A stretch of 27,756 nucleotides of DNA from JBAZKV01 sp964443545 (GTDB lineage: Bacteria; Margulisbacteria; WOR-1; JAKLHX01; JBAZKV01): assembly GCA_964443545.1 (NCBI GenBank), contig CAYUCV010000015.1:1-27756 (forward strand), written 5' to 3'. Below, one piece after another: positions 1 to 7,033 of this stretch. The position numbers and the translations under genes were made by a program. The notes beneath the pieces were generated by a model. That model saw only the letters and a list, made by a program, of their open reading frames with translations, was not told the origin of the DNA and did no database searches. How positions within the stretch are numbered: position 1 is the first letter of the stretch; each line of letters begins with the position of its first letter.

Positions 1-2
1 CT

Positions 3-215
3 CTTTGGCTTATATTCTATATAGTCCTTTTTCTTCAGCTTTTGGCGTGCCTGATTTACAATAGGGAAGTCTCATTGAAAAATATTTCAGCTTCTCTTGT
101 CTTGTACTTTTATTACCAGCTTTGGCTCGTTATTGCGGCAAAGGTGATTTTTTTGGAGCTGATCCGCTCTGAAAATAAATGGGAAAAAACAAAAAGGTTT
201 TCAAATGCAGGATAA
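3..215 (+). CDS. Membrane glycosyltransferase (family 2-like), C-terminal end only
   Basis: This is an open reading frame entering from outside the window and ending in TAA at 213-215, giving about 70 residues. It shows two hydrophobic stretches (LWLIFYIVLFLQLLACLIY and LVLYFYYQLWLVIAAKVIFL) followed by a short basic tail with NKWEKTKRF. A pair of membrane helices followed by a W-E-K-T-like tail is typical of the C-terminus of processive membrane family 2 glycosyltransferases of the PgaC/BcsA kind. The catalytic domain lies outside the window, so the call rests on this tail and the neighbour. The gene overlaps the downstream transporter by 11 bases, suggesting translational coupling. Confidence 0.55.
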   Translation, partial: LWLIFYIVLFLQLLACLIYNREVSLKNISASLVLYFYYQLWLVIAAKVIFLELIRSENKWEKTKRFSNAG

Positions 216-579
216 GCTATTTTTGTTGTGGGTATTTGTTTATACCCTGGTTATGGCCTTTAGCCAGGCGCTTTTGAAGTTGGGAACAAACGGAATAGGA
301 ATCCTCCAATATAAAGGGGCAAAGGATGTTTTTGCTTTTATACTTCAAATTATTAGAAACCCATACATTGTTGTCAGTATTTTGCTTATGAGCGTTTCAT
401 TTTTTCTGTGGATGTATGTACTTTCCAGATTTAAGCTGGGATTGGTGTTTCCTTTAACGGCACTGACTTATATTTTTGTGTCCCTGATCTCATTTTTTGT
501 GTTTGGGGAAAGATTATCCAGTTTTAATTATTTTGGGATAATACTTATTGCTTCGGGAGTTTTCTTTCTGCTTTATTGA
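205..579 (+). CDS. Small EamA/DMT-type transporter, four membrane helices (ArnE/ArnF- or SMR-like)
   Basis: The 124-residue protein is almost wholly hydrophobic with four predicted helices, at roughly residues 7-26, 50-73, 78-100 and 106-124. A conserved-looking stretch, GLVFPLTALTYIFVSL followed by FGERLS, matches the second half-repeat of EamA/DMT transporters. Single-repeat members of this size act as dimers. They include SMR efflux pumps and ArnE/ArnF, which flip undecaprenyl-phosphate-linked aminosugar. Overlap with the end of a membrane glycosyltransferase favours a lipid-linked sugar flippase over a drug pump, but that is inference. The substrate cannot be read from sequence. Confidence 0.7.
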   Translation: MQDKLFLLWVFVYTLVMAFSQALLKLGTNGIGILQYKGAKDVFAFILQIIRNPYIVVSILLMSVSFFLWMYVLSRFKLGLVFPLTALTYIFVSLISFFVFGERLSSFNYFGIILIASGVFFLLY

Positions 580-603
580 TGGTTTCAAAGATATAATTCC
601 ATG

Positions 604-612
604 TGTTATAAT
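604..612 (+). promoter_or_regulatory. Extended -10 promoter ahead of the pfkB-type kinase operon
   Basis: TGT followed by TATAAT at 607-612 is a perfect extended -10 box. The best -35 candidate, TTTCAA at 583-588, has an 18-bp spacer and is weak, as is usual for extended -10 promoters. The site lies in the 89-bp gap between the transporter and the kinase, and would give a leader of about 50 nt. A GGAAGG ribosome binding site at 655-660 follows before the ATG at 669. Confidence 0.45.
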
Positions 613-668
613 AATCCCATACATATTCTCATCATTGTTAGATCATTTTATACGGAAGGTTTATCTTA

Positions 669-1577
669 ATGCCCGTTCTTATCGTAGGCTCCGTTGCTCT
701 TGACAACATTAAAACTCCGTTCGGGGAAAAAGAAAACATCCTCGGGGGTTCTGCCGTCCACGCTTCTGTTTCCGCCAGTTTTTTCTCCAGGGTGGCGCTT
801 GTGGGCATAGTCGGAAGGGACTTTCCAAAAGAACATGTGCGCTTTCTTGAGGGCAGGGGCATTGATCTTGCCGGCCTTCAGACAGTGGACGGCAAGACCT
901 TTCACTGGGACGGCTACTACGAATACGACATGAACCAGGCCCATACGCTTGACACACAGCTGAATGTTTTTGCTCAGTTTGATCCCAAGATACCGGATCC
1001 CTCAAAGAACAGCAGGTTCGTTTTTCTTGCCAACATGAACCCCGAGCTGCAGTTAAAAGTTGTCGAGAGCCTGGAAGGACCCAAGTTCGTCATTGCAGAT
1101 ACCATGAACTTTTGGATAGACACAAAAAAGCAGGCGCTTCTGAAAGTGGCAAAAAAAGTTGATCTGATGCTGCTCAACGACATGGAGGCAAGGCAGTTGA
1201 TGGGAACCCCCTCGGTGGTTACGGCGGCAAAAAAACTGCTTGGACATGGAGCAAAGGCCGTGGTAGTGAAAAAAGGAGAGCACGGGGCGCTCTATTTTTC
1301 CAGGGACTGCCATTTTTCCGCTCCTTCTTATCCGCAGGAAAATCTCAAGGACCCGACCGGCGCGGGCGACAGTTTTGCCGGAGGGTTTATCGGGTATCTG
1401 GCAAAAACAAATGATACGAGCATAGAGAACATCAAAAAAGCCGTTATCATAGGCTCCGTAATGGCTTCTTACAATGTCGAGGATTTTTCTCTTGACAGGA
1501 TGAAGAGCCTTAAGGAAAAGGACATAACCGGCAGGTTTGGCGAGTTCCTGGCTTTTTCTAGATTTGAATGTCTTTAA
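669..1577 (+). CDS. PfkB/ribokinase-family sugar or nucleoside kinase
   Basis: The 302-residue protein has the usual family length. The N-terminal strand LIVGSVALDNIKTP and the GG pair at residues 26-27 (ILGGSAVHAS) match the substrate-binding PfkB signature. The second signature, DPTGAGDSFAGGF, lies at residues 228-240, with Asp234 as the expected catalytic base and GAG as the anion hole. It should phosphorylate a sugar or nucleoside hydroxyl with ATP in the cytoplasm. The next gene, 26 bp downstream, is a class II aldolase. A kinase-plus-aldolase pair suggests breakdown or salvage of a (deoxy)sugar, for example from nucleoside by-products, but the substrate is unknown. Upstream GGAAGG supports the start. 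Confidence 0.85.
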   Translation: MPVLIVGSVALDNIKTPFGEKENILGGSAVHASVSASFFSRVALVGIVGRDFPKEHVRFLEGRGIDLAGLQTVDGKTFHWDGYYEYDMNQAHTLDTQLNVFAQFDPKIPDPSKNSRFVFLANMNPELQLKVVESLEGPKFVIADTMNFWIDTKKQALLKVAKKVDLMLLNDMEARQLMGTPSVVTAAKKLLGHGAKAVVVKKGEHGALYFSRDCHFSAPSYPQENLKDPTGAGDSFAGGFIGYLAKTNDTSIENIKKAVIIGSVMASYNVEDFSLDRMKSLKEKDITGRFGEFLAFSRFECL

Positions 1578-1603
1578 ACAAAACGGGAAAAGGAGAATAG
1601 GAT

Positions 1604-2284
1604 ATGTTCGAAAGATTCAAGGCGATAGGCAGTGCGCTGTTCCTGCTGGGGATGAACGATCCCAAGAGTGGCAATATAAGCATAAGGCAGGAGGCAGACC
1701 TGCGCATCACAAAAAGGAACTGCTGGCTCTCGGACCTGAAGGACTATGACCTTGTTGATGTGCCTGTGCTTGAGGAATCGGAAAAGGACCAGGAGGCCAG
1801 CGTTGATCTGCCCGTTCACAGGGCGATATACCAGGCAGGCACCTGCGGCGCAGTGATCCACGCGCACTCCCCGTATGTCTGCGCTCTTTCCATCACCGAG
1901 AACAAGATCATGCTTCCGGACACCAAAGGCTCGATGATATTCCAGAACGGAGTGCCTATAGTAAGACTAAGGCAGGGCATTTCCACCGAAGAGGCCGCAA
2001 GGTCTATCTCTTCCAACTTTTCTTCCGGATACAAGGCCGCAGCGGTCAAGGGGCACGGATTCTTTGTCGCTGCCGCAACACTTGAAGAGGCCTACGAATG
2101 GGCAGTGTGCCTGGAAAATTCAGCAAAAATAATAGCCGTGTCAAAAATGATCCCCGACAAGCAGGCGTTGCAGCATCAGCCGCAAAGCAGACCGTATGAG
2201 CACAGAAAAAGATCCGCCATTCCGCCGAGTATCGGCGTGATGGACCGAAGGACCGTGTCCTACGGCAGGGGCCCAAAACGGTAG
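1604..2284 (+). CDS. Class II aldolase/adducin-family protein (fuculose-phosphate aldolase-like)
   Basis: The 226-residue protein is of usual length. SGNISIR at residues 22-28 corresponds to the phosphate-binding segment. HAH at 86-88 and His151 (KGHGFF) are the three zinc ligands of the fuculose-1-phosphate aldolase type. The usual catalytic glutamate, found in a motif like SELPLH, appears here as Asp68 (VDLPVH). The segment after SGNIS also departs from the common ITPSG pattern (ITKRNCW). It probably cleaves a phosphorylated sugar to DHAP plus an aldehyde, perhaps the product of the preceding PfkB kinase. An AAAGGAGAA ribosome binding site precedes the ATG. The rel gene starts 4 bases after its stop. 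Confidence 0.8.
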   Translation: MFERFKAIGSALFLLGMNDPKSGNISIRQEADLRITKRNCWLSDLKDYDLVDVPVLEESEKDQEASVDLPVHRAIYQAGTCGAVIHAHSPYVCALSITENKIMLPDTKGSMIFQNGVPIVRLRQGISTEEAARSISSNFSSGYKAAAVKGHGFFVAAATLEEAYEWAVCLENSAKIIAVSKMIPDKQALQHQPQSRPYEHRKRSAIPPSIGVMDRRTVSYGRGPKR

Positions 2285-2288
2285 CCAA

Positions 2289-4457
2289 ATGCTTTCCATA
2301 GAAGAACTGATCGCAAAAATAAAAGCCTACGAGCCAAATGCCGAGACCGATCTTATAAAGACCGCCTACGAATTTGCCGAAAAGACGCACCGCGGGCAAA
2401 AGCGCCTTTCTGACGAGCCGTTTATTACACATCCGATGGCCGTGGCAGAGATCCTTACAGAGCTTGAACAGGATTCTTCCTCCGTGTGCGCCAGCCTGCT
2501 CCACGATGCGATCGAGGACGGCGGAATAACCGAAAAGCAGGTGTCAGACCTTTTTGGACACAGCGTGGCAAGACTTGTTGCGGGGGTGACAAAGCTTGGT
2601 AAAATATCTTTTGGCTCCAAGGAGGAGCACCAGGCAGAGAACTACAGGAAGATGTTCCTTGCCATGGGCGAGGATATAAGGGTCATCGTTATCAAACTGG
2701 CTGACAGGCTCCACAACATGAGAACCCTGAAATACCTGCCTGTCGAAAAACAAAAGGAGATCTCGCTCGAGACAAGGGAGATCTATGCTCCCCTGTGCCA
2801 CAGGCTTGGGGTCTGGAGCCTAAAGTGGGAGCTGGAGGACCTGGCGTTTTACTACCTCGAAAAGGACAAGTTTGACCAGATAAAAGGGCTGGTGGCGCAA
2901 AAAAAGCAGGAGCGCGAGGACTTTATGAAAGACTTCATTTTCCAGGTTAATGAATCCCTGGGAAAAGTGGCGATCAGCTCCTCAATATCCGGAAGGACCA
3001 AGCATTTTTACAGTATCTACCAGAAACTGGTACAGAAAAATGTGGAGTTTGACGACATCTATGACCTGATCGCCATCAGGGTGCTGGTGGATTCGGTAAA
3101 AGACTGCTACGCGGTTTTGGGGGTCATACACTCCATCTGGAAACCCATCCCGGGACGGTTCAGGGATTTTATCGCCATGCCCAAGCCCAACGGCTACAGG
3201 ACGCTGCATACGACCGTAATAGGAAGCAGCGGAAAACCTGTTGAAGTGCAGATAAGGACGCACGAAATGCACAAGGCGGCGGAATACGGCATAGCAGCCC
3301 ACTGGAGATACAAGGAAAAGGGAACCGACAAGGCGTTTGATTCAAAACTGGCGTGGCTGCGCCAGATGCTTGACTACCAGAAGGATGTCAAGGATGCAAA
3401 AGACTTCATGGAAAGTCTCAAGATCGACCTGTTTATCGATGAGGTCTTTGTTTATACCCCGAAGGGCGATGTGTTCTCCTTTCCGGTGGATTCCACGCCC
3501 ATTGATTTCGCCTATCATGTTCACACACAGGTGGGACACCGCTGCCAGGGAGCCAAGGTAAACGGCAAGATAGTGCCTCTTGATTACAAGCTCAAGAACG
3601 GGGATATCATAGATATCCTGACCGGCAGCAAGGAAAACCCGAGATTTGACTGGCTCGACTTTGTAAGAACCTCCGGGGCAAGGGCCAAGATAAAGAACTG
3701 GCTCAAGAAACAAAAGAGAGAGGACAACATTGAAAGAGGAAGACTTCTGCTGCTGGAGGAGCTTAACGCCCTTGGAGTGGATGATCCGGAGGCGGTTTCG
3801 GAAGAAAACCTAAGGTTCCTGTTCAATGCGCAGAACATAGCAAACGGGCAGGACCTCTTTGCCCTTATAGGCTGGGGGGAGATGAGTGCTTTTGCGACCG
3901 CAAAAAAGATCAGGCAGAACCTGGAAAAGAAAAAACCGCTGCCCCAGACCGAAGAAGAAGTTCTCAAGCCCATGCTGTCCCAGCCTCCCAAAAAGGCGGC
4001 CCCGTCCTCCGGCATCAGGGTGATGGGGGCAAAGAACATACTTACCCGGTTTTCCAAGTGCTGTTATCCTCTGCCGGGCGACGAGGTGGTGGGATTTGTC
4101 ACAAAAGGCAAGGGAGTGTCTATCCACAAAGCGGACTGCAAGAGCCTTGCCGCTCATGAAAAGAAGGAAGGAAAATGCGTGGAGGTGCAGTGGGACGAGA
4201 GCTCCGGCGCCCTTTATCCGGTCAGCATAGAAGTGGAAGCCTTTGACAGGGTCGGGGTCCTAAAAGATATCCTGGCACAAATCTCGGAAACCAAAACAAA
4301 TATCAGCTCAGCTGATGTTAAGACCAAAAAAGGCAGTAGCGCCATAATCACGCTTGTTGTGGACGTTAAAAGCTCATCGCAGCTCAAGCAAGTGATGGAT
4401 GCCATAAGAAAAGTGTCGGATGTCTATGATGTGTATAGGGCGACCGCGGTAAAATAG
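2289..4457 (+). CDS. rel: Bifunctional (p)ppGpp synthetase/hydrolase (RelA/SpoT, long Rel type)
   Basis: The 722-residue protein makes and degrades the stringent-response alarmone (p)ppGpp on or near ribosomes. It has an HD hydrolase domain (His48, HDAIED at 72-77, KLADRLHNMRTL at 136-147), a synthetase domain (GRTKHFYSIYQKL around 235-247; RFRDFIAMPKPNGYRTLH around 290-307), a TGS domain (about 385-446) and a C-terminal ACT domain (about 645-720). The intact HD motif indicates a working hydrolase. RFRD at 290-293 is close to the RXKD motif of bifunctional enzymes and unlike the EXDD motif of synthesis-only RelA. The ATG lies 4 bases after the aldolase stop, with only a weak purine-rich site upstream, so coupling is likely. 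Confidence 0.95.
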   Translation: MLSIEELIAKIKAYEPNAETDLIKTAYEFAEKTHRGQKRLSDEPFITHPMAVAEILTELEQDSSSVCASLLHDAIEDGGITEKQVSDLFGHSVARLVAGVTKLGKISFGSKEEHQAENYRKMFLAMGEDIRVIVIKLADRLHNMRTLKYLPVEKQKEISLETREIYAPLCHRLGVWSLKWELEDLAFYYLEKDKFDQIKGLVAQKKQEREDFMKDFIFQVNESLGKVAISSSISGRTKHFYSIYQKLVQKNVEFDDIYDLIAIRVLVDSVKDCYAVLGVIHSIWKPIPGRFRDFIAMPKPNGYRTLHTTVIGSSGKPVEVQIRTHEMHKAAEYGIAAHWRYKEKGTDKAFDSKLAWLRQMLDYQKDVKDAKDFMESLKIDLFIDEVFVYTPKGDVFSFPVDSTPIDFAYHVHTQVGHRCQGAKVNGKIVPLDYKLKNGDIIDILTGSKENPRFDWLDFVRTSGARAKIKNWLKKQKREDNIERGRLLLLEELNALGVDDPEAVSEENLRFLFNAQNIANGQDLFALIGWGEMSAFATAKKIRQNLEKKKPLPQTEEEVLKPMLSQPPKKAAPSSGIRVMGAKNILTRFSKCCYPLPGDEVVGFVTKGKGVSIHKADCKSLAAHEKKEGKCVEVQWDESSGALYPVSIEVEAFDRVGVLKDILAQISETKTNISSADVKTKKGSSAIITLVVDVKSSSQLKQVMDAIRKVSDVYDVYRATAVK

Positions 4458-4490
4458 ATCTTCATTATTTACTTTTCGGACCTTTTCTTC

Positions 4491-4520
4491 CTACTTTTCT
4501 TGCATCGGCAAGAAAAGTAG
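4491..4520. repeat. Perfect hairpin in a dispersed-type intergenic repeat (13-bp arms)
   Basis: CTACTTTTCTTGC at 4491-4503 is the exact reverse complement of 4508-4520, with a 4-nt loop. It lies 34 bases after the rel stop. A second, GC-rich inverted repeat follows at 4532-4561 (CGCGGGGG paired with CCCCCGCG). Together they look like the long intergenic repeats seen in many environmental genomes. No T-run follows on the plus strand, so it is not a classical terminator, though it could stabilise the 3' end of the rel mRNA. Confidence 0.75.
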
Positions 4521-4531
4521 CAAAAGAAACT

Positions 4532-4561
4532 CGCGGGGGCTCCGCCCCCAGCTCCCCCGCG
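4532..4561. repeat. GC-rich inverted repeat next to the hairpin
   Basis: CGCGGGGG at 4532-4539 pairs with CCCCCGCG at 4554-4561. An internal alternative pairing, GGGGG with CCCCC, is also possible. A further 10-bp inverted pair, GCGATTGCCG at 4559-4568 and CGGCAATCGC at 4667-4676, encloses the next 100 bases, suggesting one composite palindromic element of about 190 bp. Confidence 0.65.
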
Positions 4562-4669
4562 ATTGCCGTAAGCTCCGACTTGCTTGTATCGAGCCCCCGG
4601 CGGTCTCGCTGAGCGGGCGATAAAATAGAGTTATTCTTTATCCAGCCCCATTGTCGTCGCCCGGAACGG

Positions 4670-4704
4670 CAATCGCCTATATCTTTTGGCTGTGGAGCCG
4701 AGGC
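4670..4704 (+). repeat. 35-bp direct repeat, copy 1 (left of the ORF6N remnant)
   Basis: This copy matches 5134-5168 at 32 of 35 positions; the shared core runs CTATATCTTTT..CTGTGGAGCCGA. The two copies lie in the same orientation 464 bp apart on either side of the degraded ORF6N gene. Directly after this copy, 4711-4731 (CCCTGAGCCCGCCGAAGGG) belongs to a third repeat type that also occurs near 22527 and 23190. Confidence 0.75.
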
Positions 4705-4710
4705 GCTTGC

Positions 4711-4731
4711 CCTGAGCCCGCCGAAGGGTTC
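4711..4731. repeat. Short dispersed repeat of the CCCTGAGC...CGAAGGG type
   Basis: The sequence CCCTGAGCCCGCCGAAGGG has CCCT/AGGG-type ends and a GTCGA-like core. Related versions occur in this window at 22527-22545 (CCCGAGCGGAGTCGAGGGA) and at 23190-23230 between efp and accB. Similar short repeats are common between genes in many uncultured bacteria (general knowledge, not checked here). Confidence 0.6.
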
Positions 4732-4765
4732 AGCCCCTTAAAAACCCGATCTTGTATTTAGGCTT

Positions 4766-5060
4766 TTATTCTACGCGCAGCATTTCCCTTAAAGCATCAA
4801 AAACGATCCTGAATTGGCCGTCGTACTTCTTTTCCATTTTTTCGATCTTTTTTTAAGGTCGGAGTGAGAAAGCAGCATTTTTCTTAATTTTGTAAATACC
4901 CGCATTATTTGAATATTAACAAAAATCGCTCTGTCTCTTTTTAGTACGCTTGATAACATAGCGACTCCTTGTTCAGTAAAGACATATGGCAGATACCTTC
5001 TTCCTCCCCAGTTTGAGGTGCCAAATTGGCACCTCAAGTTTATGGTCTCTTCTTAGTTAA
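4766..5060 (-). pseudogene. Degraded ORF6N-domain (KilA-N-like) DNA-binding protein, frameshifted and 5'-truncated
   Basis: Read on the minus strand, this encodes LTKEETINLRCQFGTSNW, then GGRRYLPYVFTEQGVAMLSS, then VLKRDRAIFVNIQIMRVFTK, which is the hallmark of ORF6N-domain proteins of phage and plasmid origin. Two lesions break it. One base is missing near 5052 (the LTK and EET frames share one base). A run of seven A at about 4849-4855 needs an eighth to restore KIEKMEKKYDGQFRIVFDAL and the stop at 4766-4768. Upstream of 5060 similarity stops, so the N-terminal DNA-binding part is gone. A 25-bp palindrome lies at its front and 35-bp direct repeats flank it. It is probably a relic of mobile DNA. 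A sequencing error in the A-run could explain one lesion but not the truncation. Confidence 0.7.
5013..5037. repeat. Perfect 25-bp palindrome in the ORF6N remnant
   Basis: TTGAGGTGCCAA at 5013-5024 is the exact reverse complement of 5026-5037 around a single central base. On the minus strand it encodes LRCQFGTSN of the ORF6N domain, so it may simply be coding. It is also the size and symmetry of an operator for a dimeric regulator. Confidence 0.7.
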
Positions 5061-5133
5061 GCCGGCTATGATCGTATATCCAGCAATTTCCCAGCCTGAT
5101 TTTCTGAGGGGTGGGGGTGAGGTCGGAGAAGAG

Positions 5134-5168
5134 CAATCTCCTATATCTTTTAGCTGTGGAGCCGAAGC
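5134..5168 (+). repeat. 35-bp direct repeat, copy 2 (right of the ORF6N remnant)
   Basis: This copy matches 4670-4704 with three mismatches. It runs into a small hairpin at 5162-5179 (CCGAAGCT/AGCTTCGG, 2-nt loop). The rest of the 794-bp gap from 4458 to 5251 shows no intact gene or RNA that I can recognise. Confidence 0.75.
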
Positions 5169-5233
5169 TTTAGCTTCGGGCTCAAAAAGGCTTATTCTTG
5201 ATGTCCTCCCTCGTATAAATACAGTGCCATTTA

Positions 5234-5242
5234 TGCTAAAAT
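5234..5242 (+). promoter_or_regulatory. Extended -10 promoter immediately before holB
   Basis: TGC followed by TAAAAT at 5237-5242 resembles the extended -10 boxes elsewhere in the window (607-612, 22593-22598). No clear -35 box is visible 17 bp upstream. The expected transcription start, about 7 bases downstream, falls at or next to the ATG at 5252. No Shine-Dalgarno sequence precedes that ATG, so the holB mRNA may be leaderless. Confidence 0.4.
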
Positions 5243-5251
5243 CAAAACATC

Positions 5252-5998
5252 ATGGAATTTACCCAGATAAAGGGAGAACAAAGGGCAAAAAGGATGCTTT
5301 TTGGCTCTTTTGAGAACAAAAGGATCCCTAACGCATTCCTGTTCTGCGGTCAAAATTTGGCCGAAATGAGGCAAATAGCCGTTGATTATTCGTCGCTTCT
5401 CAACTGCCACACGCTTTGCGGCAAGTGCAGTTCCTGCTCCCGAATAAAGAAAGGTGTCTATCCCGATGTTCTGGAGCTTGAGCCCAGAGAAGGCAGGCAG
5501 ACCATAGGCATAGAACAGATCTGGGAGCTTCAGGAACTCATAAAATACGGGCCCTCTGAAGGCTCATATTTTGCTGTGCTGATCTGCGAAAGTGAAAGGC
5601 TGACCCCCGAGGCATTTAACTGCCTTCTTAAAACACTTGAGGAACCGCCTAAAAGAGTGGTTTTTATCCTGACCAGCGCAAGAGAAGACCATCTTCCGAG
5701 AACCGTGATCTCAAGATGCCAGAAGGTACTCTTTACTAACCCGGCCGAAGAAGAAGTCTACGCCGGGGTCAAACTGCCGTCAGGACAGTTGTCATCGTTT
5801 TTGTCGTTTTCCAAGGAACTGGCATCGGACAAGGATACTCTCATGCCAAAGCTTTATGCCGTTGCCAAACATTTCTTCGGCCTAAAAAGGTTCTCGGACT
5901 CAAGGATAGTGCTTGATACTGCAAGGGACATAAAAAGAAAGGCCAACAAGAGGATAGCGCTTGACCACATGGCTCTTAGGCTGGGCGGGGCACTATGA
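5252..5998 (+). CDS. holB: DNA polymerase III delta' subunit (clamp loader)
   Basis: The 248-residue protein is an AAA+ clamp-loader subunit that helps place the sliding clamp on DNA. It has the four zinc-binding cysteines of the family (Cys52, 56, 59, 62 in CHTLCGKCSSC), then LLKTLEEPPKRVVFILTSA and the SRC motif at 154-156. The P-loop region (FLFCGQNLAEMR) lacks GKT, as expected for the non-ATP-binding delta' subunit. It is shorter than the usual 300 or more residues because the C-terminal collar domain is reduced. It overlaps the next gene by 4 bases (ATGA). The order holB-ricT is as in Bacillus, but tmk and the small yaaQ/yaaR genes are absent. Confidence 0.88.
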   Translation: MEFTQIKGEQRAKRMLFGSFENKRIPNAFLFCGQNLAEMRQIAVDYSSLLNCHTLCGKCSSCSRIKKGVYPDVLELEPREGRQTIGIEQIWELQELIKYGPSEGSYFAVLICESERLTPEAFNCLLKTLEEPPKRVVFILTSAREDHLPRTVISRCQKVLFTNPAEEEVYAGVKLPSGQLSSFLSFSKELASDKDTLMPKLYAVAKHFFGLKRFSDSRIVLDTARDIKRKANKRIALDHMALRLGGAL

Positions 5999-6666
5999 AA
6001 CTATTGGGCATAAAATTCAGAAAGTTCAACAATATAACGCCGCTTAAGGGCTACAAGGATGACGAGCTCAAATTGGGCCATGCGGTGGTCGTTGAGAGCG
6101 ACCGAGGCACCGAGTTTGGCTGGATAGTATCAGTGGAAGAAGAGCACGGCAGGCATCCCGGCTCAGATATAAAACTCCGCAAGGTCATCAGATACGCTTC
6201 GGACAAAGACACCGAAAAGGAAAAAGAGCTCACTTCCAAAGAAAGAGAGGCATACTGTACGGTCTGTTCCAAGATACGCGAATATGAGGCTCCGGTAAAA
6301 GTGCTGCAGCTGGAATACCTCTTTGACATGAGCCGCCTGATACTGTATTACAAGATAACCGACCAAAAAAAAACAGTGAACCTGAAAGAGATATCCAGAG
6401 AACTGTCGGGGCTTCTTGCAACAAAAGTGGAACTGCGCCAGATAAGCGCCCGGGACGAGACCCGCCTGTTTTCCGGCATAGGACCGTGCGGAAGGGCTTT
6501 CTGCTGCAGTACCTTCCTGGAGGATTTTCCCAGAGTGACCGTGAAAATGGTTAAGGAGCAGGGGATACAGATAAGCCAAACCAAGACTTCGGGGATTTGC
6601 GGAAAACTGCTTTGTTGTCTACAATATGAGTATGAGCCCAAAGGCTCGGGAGGGGAAAAAAGTTGA
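5995..6666 (+). CDS. ricT: PSP1-domain protein RicT (YaaT)
   Basis: The 223-residue protein carries the PSP1 domain, with the signature GIGPCGRAFCCSTFLEDF (residues 161-178) and TSGICGKLLCCLQYE (199-213). The cysteines at 165, 170, 171, 202, 207 and 208 match those that bind iron-sulfur clusters in Bacillus RicT. There RicT works with RicA and RicF (the Y-complex) to promote mRNA maturation by RNase Y. No RicA or RicF homologue is present in this window. It is coupled to holB upstream (ATGA overlap) and hinT downstream (TTGA overlap). Confidence 0.9.
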   Translation: MKLLGIKFRKFNNITPLKGYKDDELKLGHAVVVESDRGTEFGWIVSVEEEHGRHPGSDIKLRKVIRYASDKDTEKEKELTSKEREAYCTVCSKIREYEAPVKVLQLEYLFDMSRLILYYKITDQKKTVNLKEISRELSGLLATKVELRQISARDETRLFSGIGPCGRAFCCSTFLEDFPRVTVKMVKEQGIQISQTKTSGICGKLLCCLQYEYEPKGSGGEKS

Positions 6667-7001
6667 GCGGCTGCATCTTCTGCAGGATCGTTTCGGACGA
6701 TAAGGCCCCGGGGGTCGTTTACAGCGACGACAGGGTGGTGTGTTTTAACGATATCGATCCAAAGGCTCCCGTGCACATACTGGCAGTTCCAAGAAAACAT
6801 ATTGAGAAACTTGAGGACGCCACGGAGGACAAAGTGCTTGAGGCTCTTCACAAAGCTGTCCGCTATCTGGTAAAGGAAAAAGGCCTTGATAAGGCCGGCT
6901 ACAGGGTGGTTGTAAATTCCGGTGCAGACGGAGGGCAGGCGGTGCCCCATCTGCATTTTCATCTTCTGGGCGGCAGGCCCATGAAGTGGCCCCCGGGTTG
7001 A
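6663..7001 (+). CDS. hinT: HIT-family purine nucleoside phosphoramidase (HinT)
   Basis: The 112-residue protein begins CIFCRIVSDD, has the NDIDPKAPVHILAVPRKHI strand, and ends with the histidine triad HLHFH at residues 96-100. HinT-type enzymes hydrolyse AMP-lysine and other adenosine phosphoramidates. The start is TTG at 6663, overlapping the ricT stop by 4 bases. A strong GGGAGGGG sits just upstream (6649-6656), which supports this start over any internal codon. Confidence 0.92.
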   Translation: MSGCIFCRIVSDDKAPGVVYSDDRVVCFNDIDPKAPVHILAVPRKHIEKLEDATEDKVLEALHKAVRYLVKEKGLDKAGYRVVVNSGADGGQAVPHLHFHLLGGRPMKWPPG

Positions 7002-7033
7002 AGTCATCCGCATTGCAGCGAATAGAAAAGTGA

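Noticed and set aside
4491..4520. Hairpin after rel as a rho-independent terminator
   Set aside because: The stem is perfect but no T-run follows on the plus strand; it fits better as part of a repeat element.
5026..5313. Plus-strand 95-residue open frame running into holB
   Set aside because: It crosses the ORF6N relic, a dispersed repeat and the holB promoter, has no ribosome binding site or recognisable motif, and is out of frame with holB.
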